Positions 11,491 to 21,659 of a stretch of 64,000 nt of DNA are shown here, piece by piece; positions within the stretch are counted from its first letter, which is position 1; every line of letters starts with the position of its first letter. The notes beneath the pieces were generated by a model that ran no database searches, had not been told where the DNA came from, and worked only from the letters and a program-made list of their open reading frames with translations. Source of the stretch: Stenocarpella maydis. Its lineage: Eukaryota > Ascomycota > Sordariomycetes > Diaporthales > Diaporthaceae. The stretch is from contig NQMI01000009.1 of assembly GCA_002270565.1 (NCBI GenBank), positions 536,132-600,131 of the forward strand. Reading direction: 5' to 3'. The translations under genes were made by a program, and so were the position numbers.

Positions 11491-13701
11491 GGTGGATAGA
11501 GCTTGATGTGTGTGAGAGGACTAAGAGGCCTCTAGCTAGAGATCAATCTCGGCAATAGCTCTTGTTGTTTCCAGGCCCCCTCATCCCTAGATATACCTAG
11601 CTAAATATGTAGTTGGTAGAGTGTTCGGTCAGGATCTGCTGCAATTGGCCCGGATGATGGAGTTCCTGGCTCATTAAGTGGCACCGTGACTATCAGTTTT
11701 GCCAAACCGATGTGGCGAGACCCTCTCAAGGAAGGCACTCATGATACATCGGGACGGTCCTCCCGAGTCTCTTTCTCAGCCTTGAATGCCTGGGATGGGA
11801 TTTCTGGTCGACATCAACCAAATAATAAATCGGAAGGCACTCGGCAATTTGGAATACAGGCTTGGATTTTCTCAAGAAGTCCCTAGTAGAAGGCAACGTT
11901 GTACAATCAAGCATGTTATATCACACTACCTAGGTGGTGACTTTTGTTACGACCTTTTCGGAAGTGAACTTTCTAATGCTAAATTCCGGCTAAATCTCTT
12001 CTCGCGGCAAGATTCATATATATCCTTTTATTCCCCGACTCAAAGCCCCGCCAACCGATTTTTGCAGTTGACTATTAATTGCGTGCATCTGAGGGGAAAC
12101 GGGACGGCTCAATCTACCTCGGAGCCCTCAGTTAATATTGAACCAAATACCGAGCAGCTTATTGACTATTGAAGACTTCAGCGTTGTATTCAGAATGCCT
12201 TGCCATATTTCCTTGCGTGGAGAGATTTCGCAAATCTTTGCACCTTTTCCAAAGCAAAGCAACAAGAACCAAGCAATTAGTAAATGAATGCAGTTATAAT
12301 TTCACCAATACCATTCTCATTTCAAGTCCGGGGGATATTAGTATAGTGCCTATAATGAATTTCTACTGAAGGGAACGAGGTTCTTTAATACAGAAAAGTA
12401 ATATAATCACACCGTATGAATTATATAATTTAATAATATAAATTAAGAAATTACTATTAATACTACTCCGGCATTATCTTGTGATGCTTGTAGCATGACA
12501 TCGTAGGATACTATGTGAAGTCATGCGTTGACCTCCATACCACCTGGACGGCATCTCAATTTGGCTCCCCAACGGGACAACCAAACTCTGGAGCTGGGAC
12601 TGGAAGAAAGGGGATGCAAACCATAGTGCTGAATTCATGGCGCTAAAATGGTCTCTGGGCAACCCTTGTCGACAGGTGCGCCAGGGGAGGAGCATCGCAG
12701 GCTTCACGCTGGACCACGAATGGGTTTACTCCTTGTGGCATGCAAGGATGCCAAGAACGACTGTGACAGTGATGTACTCGATGAGGAGGAAATGGGAGCA
12801 AGCCCTGGGCACTGCAACTGCCGTACGTGGACAACCGGATCAACGGGGCTGAGATAGGAGACACTCGGGGTATCACCGGTAGGAGATGTTGAGAAGCGAG
12901 TTCTATTATCTGGAGTTTGCTTCAGGAACCCCTCTTAAGAAAACAACATTTGTCGGCTGTGAGACTTGGTGTTGAACGCTGAACTTGACTGACGGCACCG
13001 GAGGAAGCTTCTTATATAGCTGCTAGTACTATTATTTTCTGATACTCTCTTGTTATAATTTTCGAAATTGTTGTGAGCTTGGTTACCGTACCTAGTTGAG
13101 TGTAGTCATGCGACTCACCGTGGCCTCGCTTTCAACCATAGGGGATGTTCCTCAGCCAACAACCAACTCAGTTGCTGACGTTCGGGCCTGTGTGTGTGCC
13201 ATTCATTAGCCTGACCTCGTGTTTAACCGCAAGATCGGGAGATGACCGCCCATCATGATCTGCGGGTCGAAATTCCACGACCCACCCCTTCACGGATTTG
13301 ACGTCGGACAGCGCGTGGAAGTTGGTCACTTCAACTATCCTCATCACTTGGGCATGTCCAGAGGAGGATGCAACTACCAGGTCTTTCTTTGCCTTGGTTC
13401 TCGGACCGTGCGTCCAAAGATTATCCGCGACCCGGCCCCTTTCATGTGAGCGCAAGAACTGCACCCTAATGTCTGGCTGGGGACCGCCTGCAATGCCAAT
13501 ACCAACCCCGCATGACCATGATCATTGACCGGCGCGCTACTACCTAGTTTGCCTCGGCGCTGCCCGGATGTCATGTCCCAAACTGCGACTTAAAAGCGGC
13601 GGAGATTCCCAGAAATCTGTTTGTAATTAACCGTTACTTGGTCTGTCTACACCGCCAAGTTGAAAGAAGAGACTTTTGGCATATATTGCATGTAAAACAA
13701 C
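11491..13701. other. Long intergenic region, AT-rich at about 12240-12480
   Basis: No convincing gene was found on either strand. Frames at 11786-12172 and 12474-12876 have no recognisable domain or splice support. The AT-rich block near 12240-12480 is a probable decayed repeat. Confidence 0.5.
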
Positions 13702-15049
13702 ATGGCACACACGAATATTGAGACCGAGGCTTTCGTGGTGACCGAGCCAAAGGCACCCTTCAAGCTCATGCCTATAACTCTCGACGAGGTCCGCGGGAAG
13801 GAAATACTCGTTGAAATGAAGTATTCTGGAATCTGTCATACCGTAAGAACTTGTTGCCCTCCGGCTGCACAGAAGTGGCCCCAGCGCTATCGGTATTAAC
13901 GGGGTCAAATACAGGACATTGTCGTTCAACAAGGGCTTCTGCAGCATCTCACAGAATACCCAGTCATCCTAGGGCACGAGGGAGCAGGAATTATCAAGGC
14001 GATAGGCGCAGACGTTAGGGATAAATCCCTCCGCGTGGGCGACCAGGTTTTATTGTCTTACACGACCTGCCAGAATTGCGGCCCCTGCCTCGAGGACCGC
14101 CCGGCCTTCTGTAGAACGCACACAGAGGTCAACTTCAACGCGGTGCGCGTCGACGATAAAAGCACGCCCGCGCGACTGTTGGGTTCCAAGACGGGCGTCA
14201 GAAGCCAGTTCTTTGGGCAGTCCTCGTTCGCAAAGTTATCCATCGTTCAGGACTTTAGCGTGGTCAAGTGCCCCGTCACGGACCTTCTCCCGTGTTATGC
14301 CCCGTTGGGCTGCGGCTTCCAGACTGGGGCTGGGACGGTGCTGAAGGCGGTCAGGCCGACCAAGAGCTCACGCGTCGTGGTCTTCGGTCTGGGCAGTGTT
14401 GGTATTGCGGCTCTCTTGGCCGCTGTCCATCTAGAGGTTGAGCAGGTCATCGGTGTTGACATTGTGGGCAGCAGATTGGAGCTGGTGAAGGAGCTTGGTG
14501 CAATAGACGTGATAGACTCCTCCAAGGAGGGTGATAACCTGGCCAACCGACTGAGGGAGATCACTGAAGGAGGCGCTGATGTGGCCATCGATTGCAGTGG
14601 GGCGCCGTCTGCTCTACAAGCCGCAATCGACTGCCTGGGCCATGGGGGTCAGGCAATATCAGTTGGCGTCCCTCCACCAGGAGTGAAAATCGACATCGAG
14701 ACACAGTCCTTCTTCATGTCTCATAAGAGTTATAGGGCCGTGATCGAAGGTGAAGTGACCCCAACTGAGGTGTGTAGATCCACTGTGGATGGGAAATACC
14801 TCGAGGCGTCCTCCCGCTCTAACTGCAGTCAGTTTATTCCCGAGCTCATTGAGCTTCATCGAAAAGGTAGGTTTCCGGTGGACAAGCTTTGCAAGGTCTA
14901 CTCCATGAAGGACTTTAATCAAGCTCTCATGGACATGCATAACGGCAAAGTAAGTGCAAAACACACGTGGTTTGCCAATATTGTACGGGAAAAGGCCCTG
15001 ACAGGCTCTGACTCCACAGGTCATCAAACCGATTATTAAATGGGATTAA
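13702..15049 (+). CDS. Zinc-dependent alcohol dehydrogenase (MDR family)
   Basis: Cytosolic NAD(P)-dependent zinc alcohol dehydrogenase of the class III/aryl-alcohol branch of medium-chain dehydrogenases. Exons are 13702-13842, 13915-14769, 14833-14949 and 15020-15049, giving 380 residues. The junctions rebuild SGICHTDIVVQQG (catalytic Zn Cys and the CHTD motif), PTEFIPELIELH and GKVIKPIIKWD at the C-terminus. The GHEGAG motif carries the second catalytic Zn ligand. Four structural Zn cysteines lie in CQNCGPCLEDRPAFC. The Rossmann motif is GLGSVG, followed by IGVDIVGSRLE, whose Asp favours NAD over NADP. The second intron (63 bp, ends TCAG) is a multiple of three without stops, so a retained form would still be readable. 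Likely substrates are benzyl-type or other primary alcohols, by family only. Confidence 0.93.
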
Positions 15050-15292
15050 TGCGTAGCGCGGGACGACCCCTGGTGTCTGCGCGTGATGCCAACTGGGTTT
15101 CCACAATGTAGCTTACCTAAAGGAACATAAACTCCGGTAATAGCTAGTAAATCAATTTGGCAACTGTCCTTGAGCATTATACTATGACTAAGGTGCGTCT
15201 ACGGCTGGGTGAAGGGACTGCCGCAGCTCTTTTATTCTTATAGCACAAAAAAGGGGGGAAGAGAATCGTGATCCGATTGAGAACGAAACCAG

Positions 15293-15619
15293 CTACCGAT
15301 TAATAACTATATCCTGGATCAACTCCTCATCCTGGCCTGACCCAGTTGAAGAGGCTCTTGTGTCAAGCCAGGCTGATCTCGCGTTCAAGAGCCAGTGGCT
15401 CTCGTCGGGGAAGTGAAGGAACCGCGAGGGCACACCCAGGCTCTGCAGGACATTGAACAACACAACACCCCCCGGGGTGACCGAGCCTGCGCTGGAGTCC
15501 CCCTCCTCAGTGACTGGGGAGGCGTCGACCTCAAGACCCTTAATGTTGGCAACATAGATCTGGGAACGGTCAGACTTATGAGATTCCATTCTGCTGAACG
15601 TAGGCAGGCTTGCTGCCAT
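15293..15619 (-). pseudogene. Relic of an S9 peptidase (dipeptidyl-peptidase V-like)
   Basis: The minus-strand frame contains [20 protein letters not shown] followed by ESHWLLN. This is the segment around the catalytic His of dipeptidyl-peptidase V-type S9 enzymes (family pattern FxTLQxxGxPSRxLxFPDExHW). Just before it, [20 protein letters not shown] looks like a blade of the N-terminal beta-propeller of the same family. The whole catalytic domain that should lie between them, with the GxSxGG Ser and the Asp, is absent. The frame has no proper start and the flank at 15690-15780 is AT-rich. This looks like a deletion-scarred fragment. The domain match is by memory and the fragment is short, so confidence is moderate. 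Confidence 0.5.
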
Positions 15620-16104
15620 TGGGAGACCGCTTTGGGGGCCAAAAGTTCCCTGAGCATGAAGTTCGCCTTCGGCGACTCTGGTGCCTTAGTTAATCTTACA
15701 TCTGTATTATAACATATATTTAATACCCTTGATTATTGATTAGGATATCAATTACAGCACGATCAATGACATGTTTTGGTTGGCAGTTTGGGGATGACCT
15801 CCGCTTGTTCCATGGCACCCTCATCTGCCTCCCTGCACGACACCGGCCTTTACCAGCTTACTCATTGTGGATATCGCGCCCATAGAGATGATGCAATACA
15901 GGTATTTAGTATCTTACCACGCATGCCCGGAAAGCAAGCCTTGATCGGCGAACTAGACCACCGTCGGGTAAGATTGTCGATGGGGTTGATAACCGAGATC
16001 AACAAACACTCTATTCTATGTGGCGGGAATTGCTATTCCTCTGATGTCGTCCGCCTATGATAAATGCACTGCCCAGACTTCAGTCAGCAACCATGCGAGG
16101 CCGG
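15620..16104. other. Intergenic region
   Basis: AT-rich around 15690-15780; nothing else recognised between the peptidase relic and the end of the GH94 gene. Confidence 0.5.
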
Positions 16105-18510
16105 CTATGCAACCCCGGACTGATTCGTTGGCACAAGCACGGATACATCATATGTCCTGCCAGGCTCCACGCCAGTAATATGCGCTTCTGGGAGTGTCTT
16201 GCCGTCGAGGATCACCTGCACGTGTTGAACATTCGCACGGCGGATGTCAACGTTGAACTCGGCCTCGCGAAACAGCCGCTTCACCGAGATGTTGTTCCAC
16301 TCCGAGGGCAGCTGTGGGTTCACCCTCAGCCCGTTGGCATCGCCCCGGAGACCGCACAGGCCCTCGATGAAGCAGCGGTACGCCCACGACACGGTCCCAG
16401 TGTTGAAGAGTTGGCTCGACCGGCCCGCGCGGTCCGGGTACTCCTTCCAGCCGCCGCGGTAGTAGTTGGGGATGTACACGGGGAGCTGGCCCCTACGCAA
16501 GATGTCGTCCTCGCCGGGGCCAGGTAGCATCTGGCGCAGCAGCCTGTAGGCGCGATCCGCCTCGCCGATGCTGTAGAGAGCGTGGATGTAGAAGACGGCC
16601 GCGTGGTTGTAGACGGAGCCGTTCTCGCCCTGCCCGGGGAACTTCTGCGTCACGCGCCCGATGTCCTCGACCATTCCGCTGAAGGGGGGCCAGAACATGA
16701 GGACTCCGTACGGTGTCCCCAGCAGCTCATCGACACGAGGCAGCATTTTGGCAACCCTCCCCGGGTCCGCCGCGCCGCCGAGGATGGACCACGCCTGGGG
16801 ATTCAGCCAAATCTTCCCCTCCTTGTCGTCCTTGACCCCAAATGCCCGATTGTCGTCGGTGATACCGCGTAAAAACCAGTCGCCTTCCCAGAGGTGCGTG
16901 ACCGCTGCCATGTTGACCTCATCCGCGCCGGCGCTATACTTCTCGGCCACGTCTGGCCGTTTGGAATCGGCGCAAGTCTTAGCCCACAGTTTAAGTGCGT
17001 ACCCGGTGGCTACAGTCAGCCAGCCCGACACGCCCCGGCCCTTCCATCCCACCATGTTCATCGGGTCGCACCAGTCCCCCTGGGCAATGTAACTAAGCCC
17101 ATATTGATCTCTTGCGTTTGGCGAGAGAAGCCAGTCCATCGCGCGGCACAGCCGGTCGAAGACAGTGAGCGTCTCTCCACGAGCTCCTGAGATGTTCTCG
17201 TTCAGCAGTTCGTAGTCGGCGGTCTCAGAAAGATATACTTCTAGCGCGATGGGGAGCCACACGCAGTGGTCAGTGTGAGGGACCTGGTTGATGTACTTGA
17301 GCTCCGCGTCAGGCGACAGCAGGATACCGTCCGGCATAGCGCCAGTATCCTCCTGCTGCGACAGGGCCGTCACGATAGCCTTTCGCGCCACAGCTGGGTC
17401 GATGTAACTCATCCCCATGTTGTCCTGGAGGTAGTTACGCGTCTGTGGATCAGTGGTCAGGCGGTTCACGTCGCCATGGTAGAAAACCTGGCGTGGCAGC
17501 CAGTTGTTGACGAAATTGTCCAGAGCTGGATCTGGGGTTTTGATCTGGAGGCGGCCTTTCCCGGATCGGATGTAAGCTGCGTAGTCCTTAGCCGATTGGG
17601 CAAAGGCGTTCGCACTGAGGTACTTGTCCCTCATGGACCTGATCTCGGCATCGTCCAAGGCCGGGCCAAATATGAATCTGTAGGTTCTTTCCTCGCCTGG
17701 CTCGAGATCAACGCGGTATTGCACAGCCGCGACTGGCGTTTCGTAGCGTGCGTCTCCATTCTTCAACTGAAGACTTTCTAGCACCGCTGATGGAGCATGG
17801 AGGCCACCTTCTCCTTCGAACGAACTCTGATTGGCCTCCCAGGCGGCCGGTGGCTCCTCGCACAGGAAATATGTCTTATCCTTCAAGTTCTTGTTTTTGG
17901 CATAGTCCTCTGCTTTCTGATACGGGGTGATGCTGCTTCCGATAATGCCACCCAGGTCAGACCGGTACTCTGCCCCTTGGTTCATCCACGACATGTAGCC
18001 GATTGTGAAGTAAGGATAGACACTGATGCTCCGTCTTCGGTCTGACCGGTTCGTGACCTTGAGCGTCCACAACTCGGCGACGTCATGCGTGGGCAGAGCC
18101 AAAGTCATCTCCATCTGGATGCCGTCAAGCCCTTGGGTCGTCCAGGACGCATCACTCTTGCCCACAGAAAACAGGAACCTCTCCGGTTTGGCGCGAACAG
18201 GTTCGTGAGGCGCTGAAAAGACCTTGCCGTCCTCCTCGTCCTTGACGTAGACGAACCGGCCGGGGTGGTGTGTATAGTAATTCTGCTCGGGCTGCATGAA
18301 TGTTCTCGCCTCGATGTTAGGCGCGTGCGAGTATTTGGCAGGCTCTGGCTGCATGAACTGGGCTGTTGCATATCCACGGCATGTAAAGTGTATCATCATC
18401 TTCTGGTTCCAGAGGAAGCCACCAGCCTGGGGCATTGCTGTCGGGCTGGTAAGCTCATAACGGTCGCCTTCGGGCGTCGGGCCGAGGAGCGCAGGGTCTC
18501 TGGATGCCAT
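16105..18510 (-). CDS. GH94 phosphorylase, probable cellobionic acid phosphorylase
   Basis: An intronless 801-residue glycoside phosphorylase of family GH94. By similarity to the fungal enzyme known from Neurospora crassa (cellobionic acid phosphorylase, once annotated NdvB-like), it would split cellobionic acid with phosphate into glucose 1-phosphate and gluconate. That enzyme follows lytic polysaccharide monooxygenase or cellobiose dehydrogenase attack on cellulose. An N-terminal beta-sandwich (~1-310) contains FLWNQKMMIHFTCRGY. An (alpha/alpha)6 barrel follows with LQDNMGMSYIDP, PDGILLSPDAELKYINQVPH and QGDWCDPMNMVGWKGRG. Asp482 in GDWCD is the candidate general acid of GH94. The C-terminal part has GQGENGSVYNHAAVFYIHAL and SSQLFNTGTVSWAYRCF. 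No signal peptide is present, so the enzyme is intracellular. The start ATG at 18510 gives the full family length. The exact substrate is inference. Confidence 0.88.
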   Translation of the reverse strand: MASRDPALLGPTPEGDRYELTSPTAMPQAGGFLWNQKMMIHFTCRGYATAQFMQPEPAKYSHAPNIEARTFMQPEQNYYTHHPGRFVYVKDEEDGKVFSAPHEPVRAKPERFLFSVGKSDASWTTQGLDGIQMEMTLALPTHDVAELWTLKVTNRSDRRRSISVYPYFTIGYMSWMNQGAEYRSDLGGIIGSSITPYQKAEDYAKNKNLKDKTYFLCEEPPAAWEANQSSFEGEGGLHAPSAVLESLQLKNGDARYETPVAAVQYRVDLEPGEERTYRFIFGPALDDAEIRSMRDKYLSANAFAQSAKDYAAYIRSGKGRLQIKTPDPALDNFVNNWLPRQVFYHGDVNRLTTDPQTRNYLQDNMGMSYIDPAVARKAIVTALSQQEDTGAMPDGILLSPDAELKYINQVPHTDHCVWLPIALEVYLSETADYELLNENISGARGETLTVFDRLCRAMDWLLSPNARDQYGLSYIAQGDWCDPMNMVGWKGRGVSGWLTVATGYALKLWAKTCADSKRPDVAEKYSAGADEVNMAAVTHLWEGDWFLRGITDDNRAFGVKDDKEGKIWLNPQAWSILGGAADPGRVAKMLPRVDELLGTPYGVLMFWPPFSGMVEDIGRVTQKFPGQGENGSVYNHAAVFYIHALYSIGEADRAYRLLRQMLPGPGEDDILRRGQLPVYIPNYYRGGWKEYPDRAGRSSQLFNTGTVSWAYRCFIEGLCGLRGDANGLRVNPQLPSEWNNISVKRLFREAEFNVDIRRANVQHVQVILDGKTLPEAHITGVEPGRTYDVSVLVPTNQSGVA

Positions 18511-21038
18511 GTTCGCGGCTGATTCACAGACATTCCCGGATGCGCAAGAGGGGCACAGAATCCGGAGGGGTCTTTGGTGTCATTATATGTCCATATTTTC
18601 AACTGCCAAGCTGTAAGGGGTTGCATACCAGCCAACAGGGTTGTGCAGAATAAGCCGCCCCTAACGGCACTCTCTCCCGGATGAGAGCCAAGAGTAAGGC
18701 CGCTGCCTCATTTGGGGTTAGTCCAAGCGAATATGAATTTAGGCTCAATTGGTTTGGCCCAGATCGTCAAAATGTATGGCAAAATTTCGGAACTCCCAAA
18801 AACTCGTGAAACGAACGAGGCATCCCCCAGACGACTTCCACCTTGGTAGACACTGTATCTGCAGAAGAGGGAGAACGGCCGAGCCGCAATGGAGTTTTAG
18901 TACTTGGGCGCCCGACTGGAAGCGAGAATTAGCAGACCCAAGTCGAGCAATCCCAGACTGCCTGGACGTGTGCAGGCGTCCACTTCTGCAGCAAGGAGGG
19001 AGACCTGATTCTCGGCCAGTGTGACGAGTTTCTTGTAGAGCAGTACCGAGTCGGGGTACATCTCATAGTCAAGTGCAGTGCCGACCCTGACAGCGACGCG
19101 GGCGGCAAGGTCTCAACGCTGGCGCCATGACGCCGCGTCCAAAGTAGCTTCAAGTGGCTTGCTGCTCTTCCCTAGGTAACTAACTCGTATGTGCGAGAGC
19201 CGCGGCTGGCTGTAGACGCAACCCCCGGTGGGTTGAAGACAGGGAACCACAGGCGTAGTGCTCAAACATCCAAGTCAGACCGGTCAGTTGGGGGAAGGAC
19301 ATGGCGTGCTCCTGGACGGCAGGTGAGCTCTTTTGATAATATGAGAGGAATTGTTTCCTACCTACGTGGTATTGCCTGTCTCTGTCTCTGTCTCTGACTT
19401 CAGGGTTTTGTGTGTTGCTTGTCCTGGGAGTGGGAAGGGGGTGCATTGGCTTTTGCCTGACCTCCAGCAGCTTCCGAGGGCAACAAGTAATCCACGCGTA
19501 TTAAACACCTCCCGCCGCTGCCGTAGGGAAGGCGGACCTCACTTTTCAAGCAAGATGTCAGAAGCCCGAGGCCCAGTGCAGCGAATTATCAGAGCACTGA
19601 AAGTAATAGGTATAACGGGGAGGATGTTGGGACCATTTCAGGTCTCCATGGATGGGCTCGGAATTTAAGAGAAAGGATTCTAAGCAGCCTTGATGCTTGG
19701 TTGGTTAACAAGTACGGAGCCAGCAAAAACACCAGACTATGCCAGGTTACAGAAATGAGTGTAAAGGGCGAACAGTGGGGCAGGAATACCTTGATGCGAG
19801 GACCATCTCCTCGGGGACGCCAACACTCCAGCGGCCAGTTGACCGCAGGACAGAAACCCGCCATTAGCCTCAAGCAAAGGAATACCAGCTCTTCTCTCGC
19901 TCAGGGCAGAGCCAGTGCCTTGGAGCCATCTGCACCGATGGGCAAACCCGGCTGGCCCAACAGCATCGCGGCCACCCGAGAAGTCTTGGAAAGTCTAGGC
20001 ACTTGCCAGACGCTGCAAGGCAGATCTATGCATACACTAGTTAGTTAGGTGTTCCGACAGCCTTGGCGCGATTCCGACCAGGGCGGCTGGGCGGCGGGCC
20101 ACCGGACAGTCAGTCGTGACAAGTCACAACGATACGTGGGCAGTTTGATAACCAGATATGGACGGAGATCTCGAACCATCTGTGGGTGGATACAGACCAG
20201 AGCGCGCAGCCCCTCTCAAGGGACTCCAGGTCGACTTGCCTGCTTGCCTGATGGGGCACAGGTGTAGGCTAGTTGTTGTTTACCGATGAATAGCCAAAAT
20301 AAAATGCGCGGTAGGACTGGATGGGATGGATGTGGTGTAACTATCTGAAGCCCGTGGGCAACAAACAAAGTCCAATGATCTTGGGCGCCATGGTGGTAAG
20401 TACCTAGGTACCTTAAGCAGCTAGTATAGCGTACTTGGTGTACTCCGTACACAATAGGTGCCAAGTACCCACAGCAGGTAGGCTCCGGATTGAGCCGGAA
20501 GCAAGCAGGCCACTCCACATCTGCCCCGGAAACCCCAGCGGCAGGGTCGTGTTTGGCACCTAACATCGAGGCTCCTGCATGCGCCCTGTCGCAGATGCCA
20601 CGGCATCGCGACCCCAGTCAGACCATCCGGGGCTGTCCGATCGTATGACTTCCCCGTCAAAGGGCCCTGGTCCGCGCCTGATGGCAATGTCATTGTGGGC
20701 TTGAATCCGGGGGAGACTTGGGGTCAAAAGAAACCACTGAGACACCACACGCGCCTGGATCCCATCCATCAGCCCATCGCGGCACAAGGCCCGCGAGATG
20801 CGTCTCCCACTCGAGATTGGTCGGCTGGACCACTTTAATCGCTTTCAACTTTAAATATTCGCCTCTCAGCCAGCCTTGAACAACATCCAGTCCTGCACAG
20901 GTCATTATCCATCTACACAGTATTGATCCATCAGCTCACTCCAGCCCTGCGAAACAACACCTATCCTCCATCTATTCCACCTCTCGACTGCAAACACACC
21001 GGTGCCAGCCACACTAGCCCACAGCATCCAATACTGCC
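18511..21038. other. Long intergenic region
   Basis: Promoter side of GH94 and of the next gene. Several frames of 60-115 codons occur on both strands, none with a domain or splice support. A TCTCTG triplet-like microsatellite lies at 19377-19398. A gene-specific feature could not be supported. Confidence 0.45.
19377..19398. repeat. CTCTGT microsatellite
   Basis: About three and a half tandem copies of the hexamer CTCTGT. Confidence 0.7.
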
Positions 21039-21659
21039 ATGGCCCAGGTTCAAACACGCCCCATCAACACCCGAGCATCGCTCCCAAAGACATCCCTCCT
21101 CTACGTTGGCTCCCTTGACGACAACATGCTGTGCCACGGTCCCCAGTTCGTGAAGCCAATCGACACATCCTTCATCACAACACAAATCGGCTCCATCTCG
21201 AAGCGATCGTCCCTGACCGCCTCGCCCCTGTCCGAATCCGACGAGGACAGCGCCGTGCTGGGCGACGACGACGAGTTCAGCGATGATGAGCTTCCCCCGT
21301 CCCCAATCAGACGCCACAGCGGCGCCATGTCCGTCAGCCAGGAGGAGCTCCCCTTCTGCCTGAACAGGCAGGCCCTGCGGAGGGAGACGGCCATCCACCG
21401 CGCACAGCAGCACCGGGCCCACGAGCAGAGGAGGAGCCGCGTTGGCACCTTCGCCGCGCACGAGCAGTGGGACTCCGAGATCGACGGCCCCTCCATGTCG
21501 CTCTGGATCCCGGAGCAGTCAGCCATCACCAGCCGCTCCGCCACGGAGCAGAGCAGTCGGAGGCGGGCCCAGATGCCTGCCCCGGCCACGAAGGAGGTTC
21601 CCCTTCAGCACCACGTCCAGCACATCGAGGGCCCCATGATGTCATTATGGGAAGCCTAA
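21039..21659 (+). CDS. Hypothetical protein with duplicated [DE]GPxMSLW motif
   Basis: A single-exon frame of 206 residues starting with ATG at 21039 in a good context (GCCATGGCC). I do not recognise a family. The protein is hydrophilic and probably largely disordered. Visible features are an N-terminal segment SLLYVGSLDDNMLCHGPQF; an acidic serine-rich stretch SESDEDSAVLGDDDEFSDDE; a basophilic kinase-like site PIRRHSGAMS; an Arg/Gln-rich helix with ETAIHRAQQHRAHEQRRSR; and two copies of a short motif, DGPSMSLW and EGPMMSLW, the second almost at the C-terminus. The GC-rich third positions and the duplicated motif argue that it is a real gene. A long pyrimidine-rich leader with a TTTAAATA box near 20850 precedes it. 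A regulatory or adaptor role is possible but unproven. Confidence 0.65.
   Translation: MAQVQTRPINTRASLPKTSLLYVGSLDDNMLCHGPQFVKPIDTSFITTQIGSISKRSSLTASPLSESDEDSAVLGDDDEFSDDELPPSPIRRHSGAMSVSQEELPFCLNRQALRRETAIHRAQQHRAHEQRRSRVGTFAAHEQWDSEIDGPSMSLWIPEQSAITSRSATEQSSRRRAQMPAPATKEVPLQHHVQHIEGPMMSLWEA

Noticed and set aside
12474..12876. Pair of opposite frames near 12.6 kb
   Set aside because: They mirror each other, lack domains and sit next to an AT-rich decayed block.
19589..20267. Several overlapping frames in the GH94 upstream region
   Set aside because: No conserved motif, no introns, and frames on opposite strands are equally long, as expected by chance.
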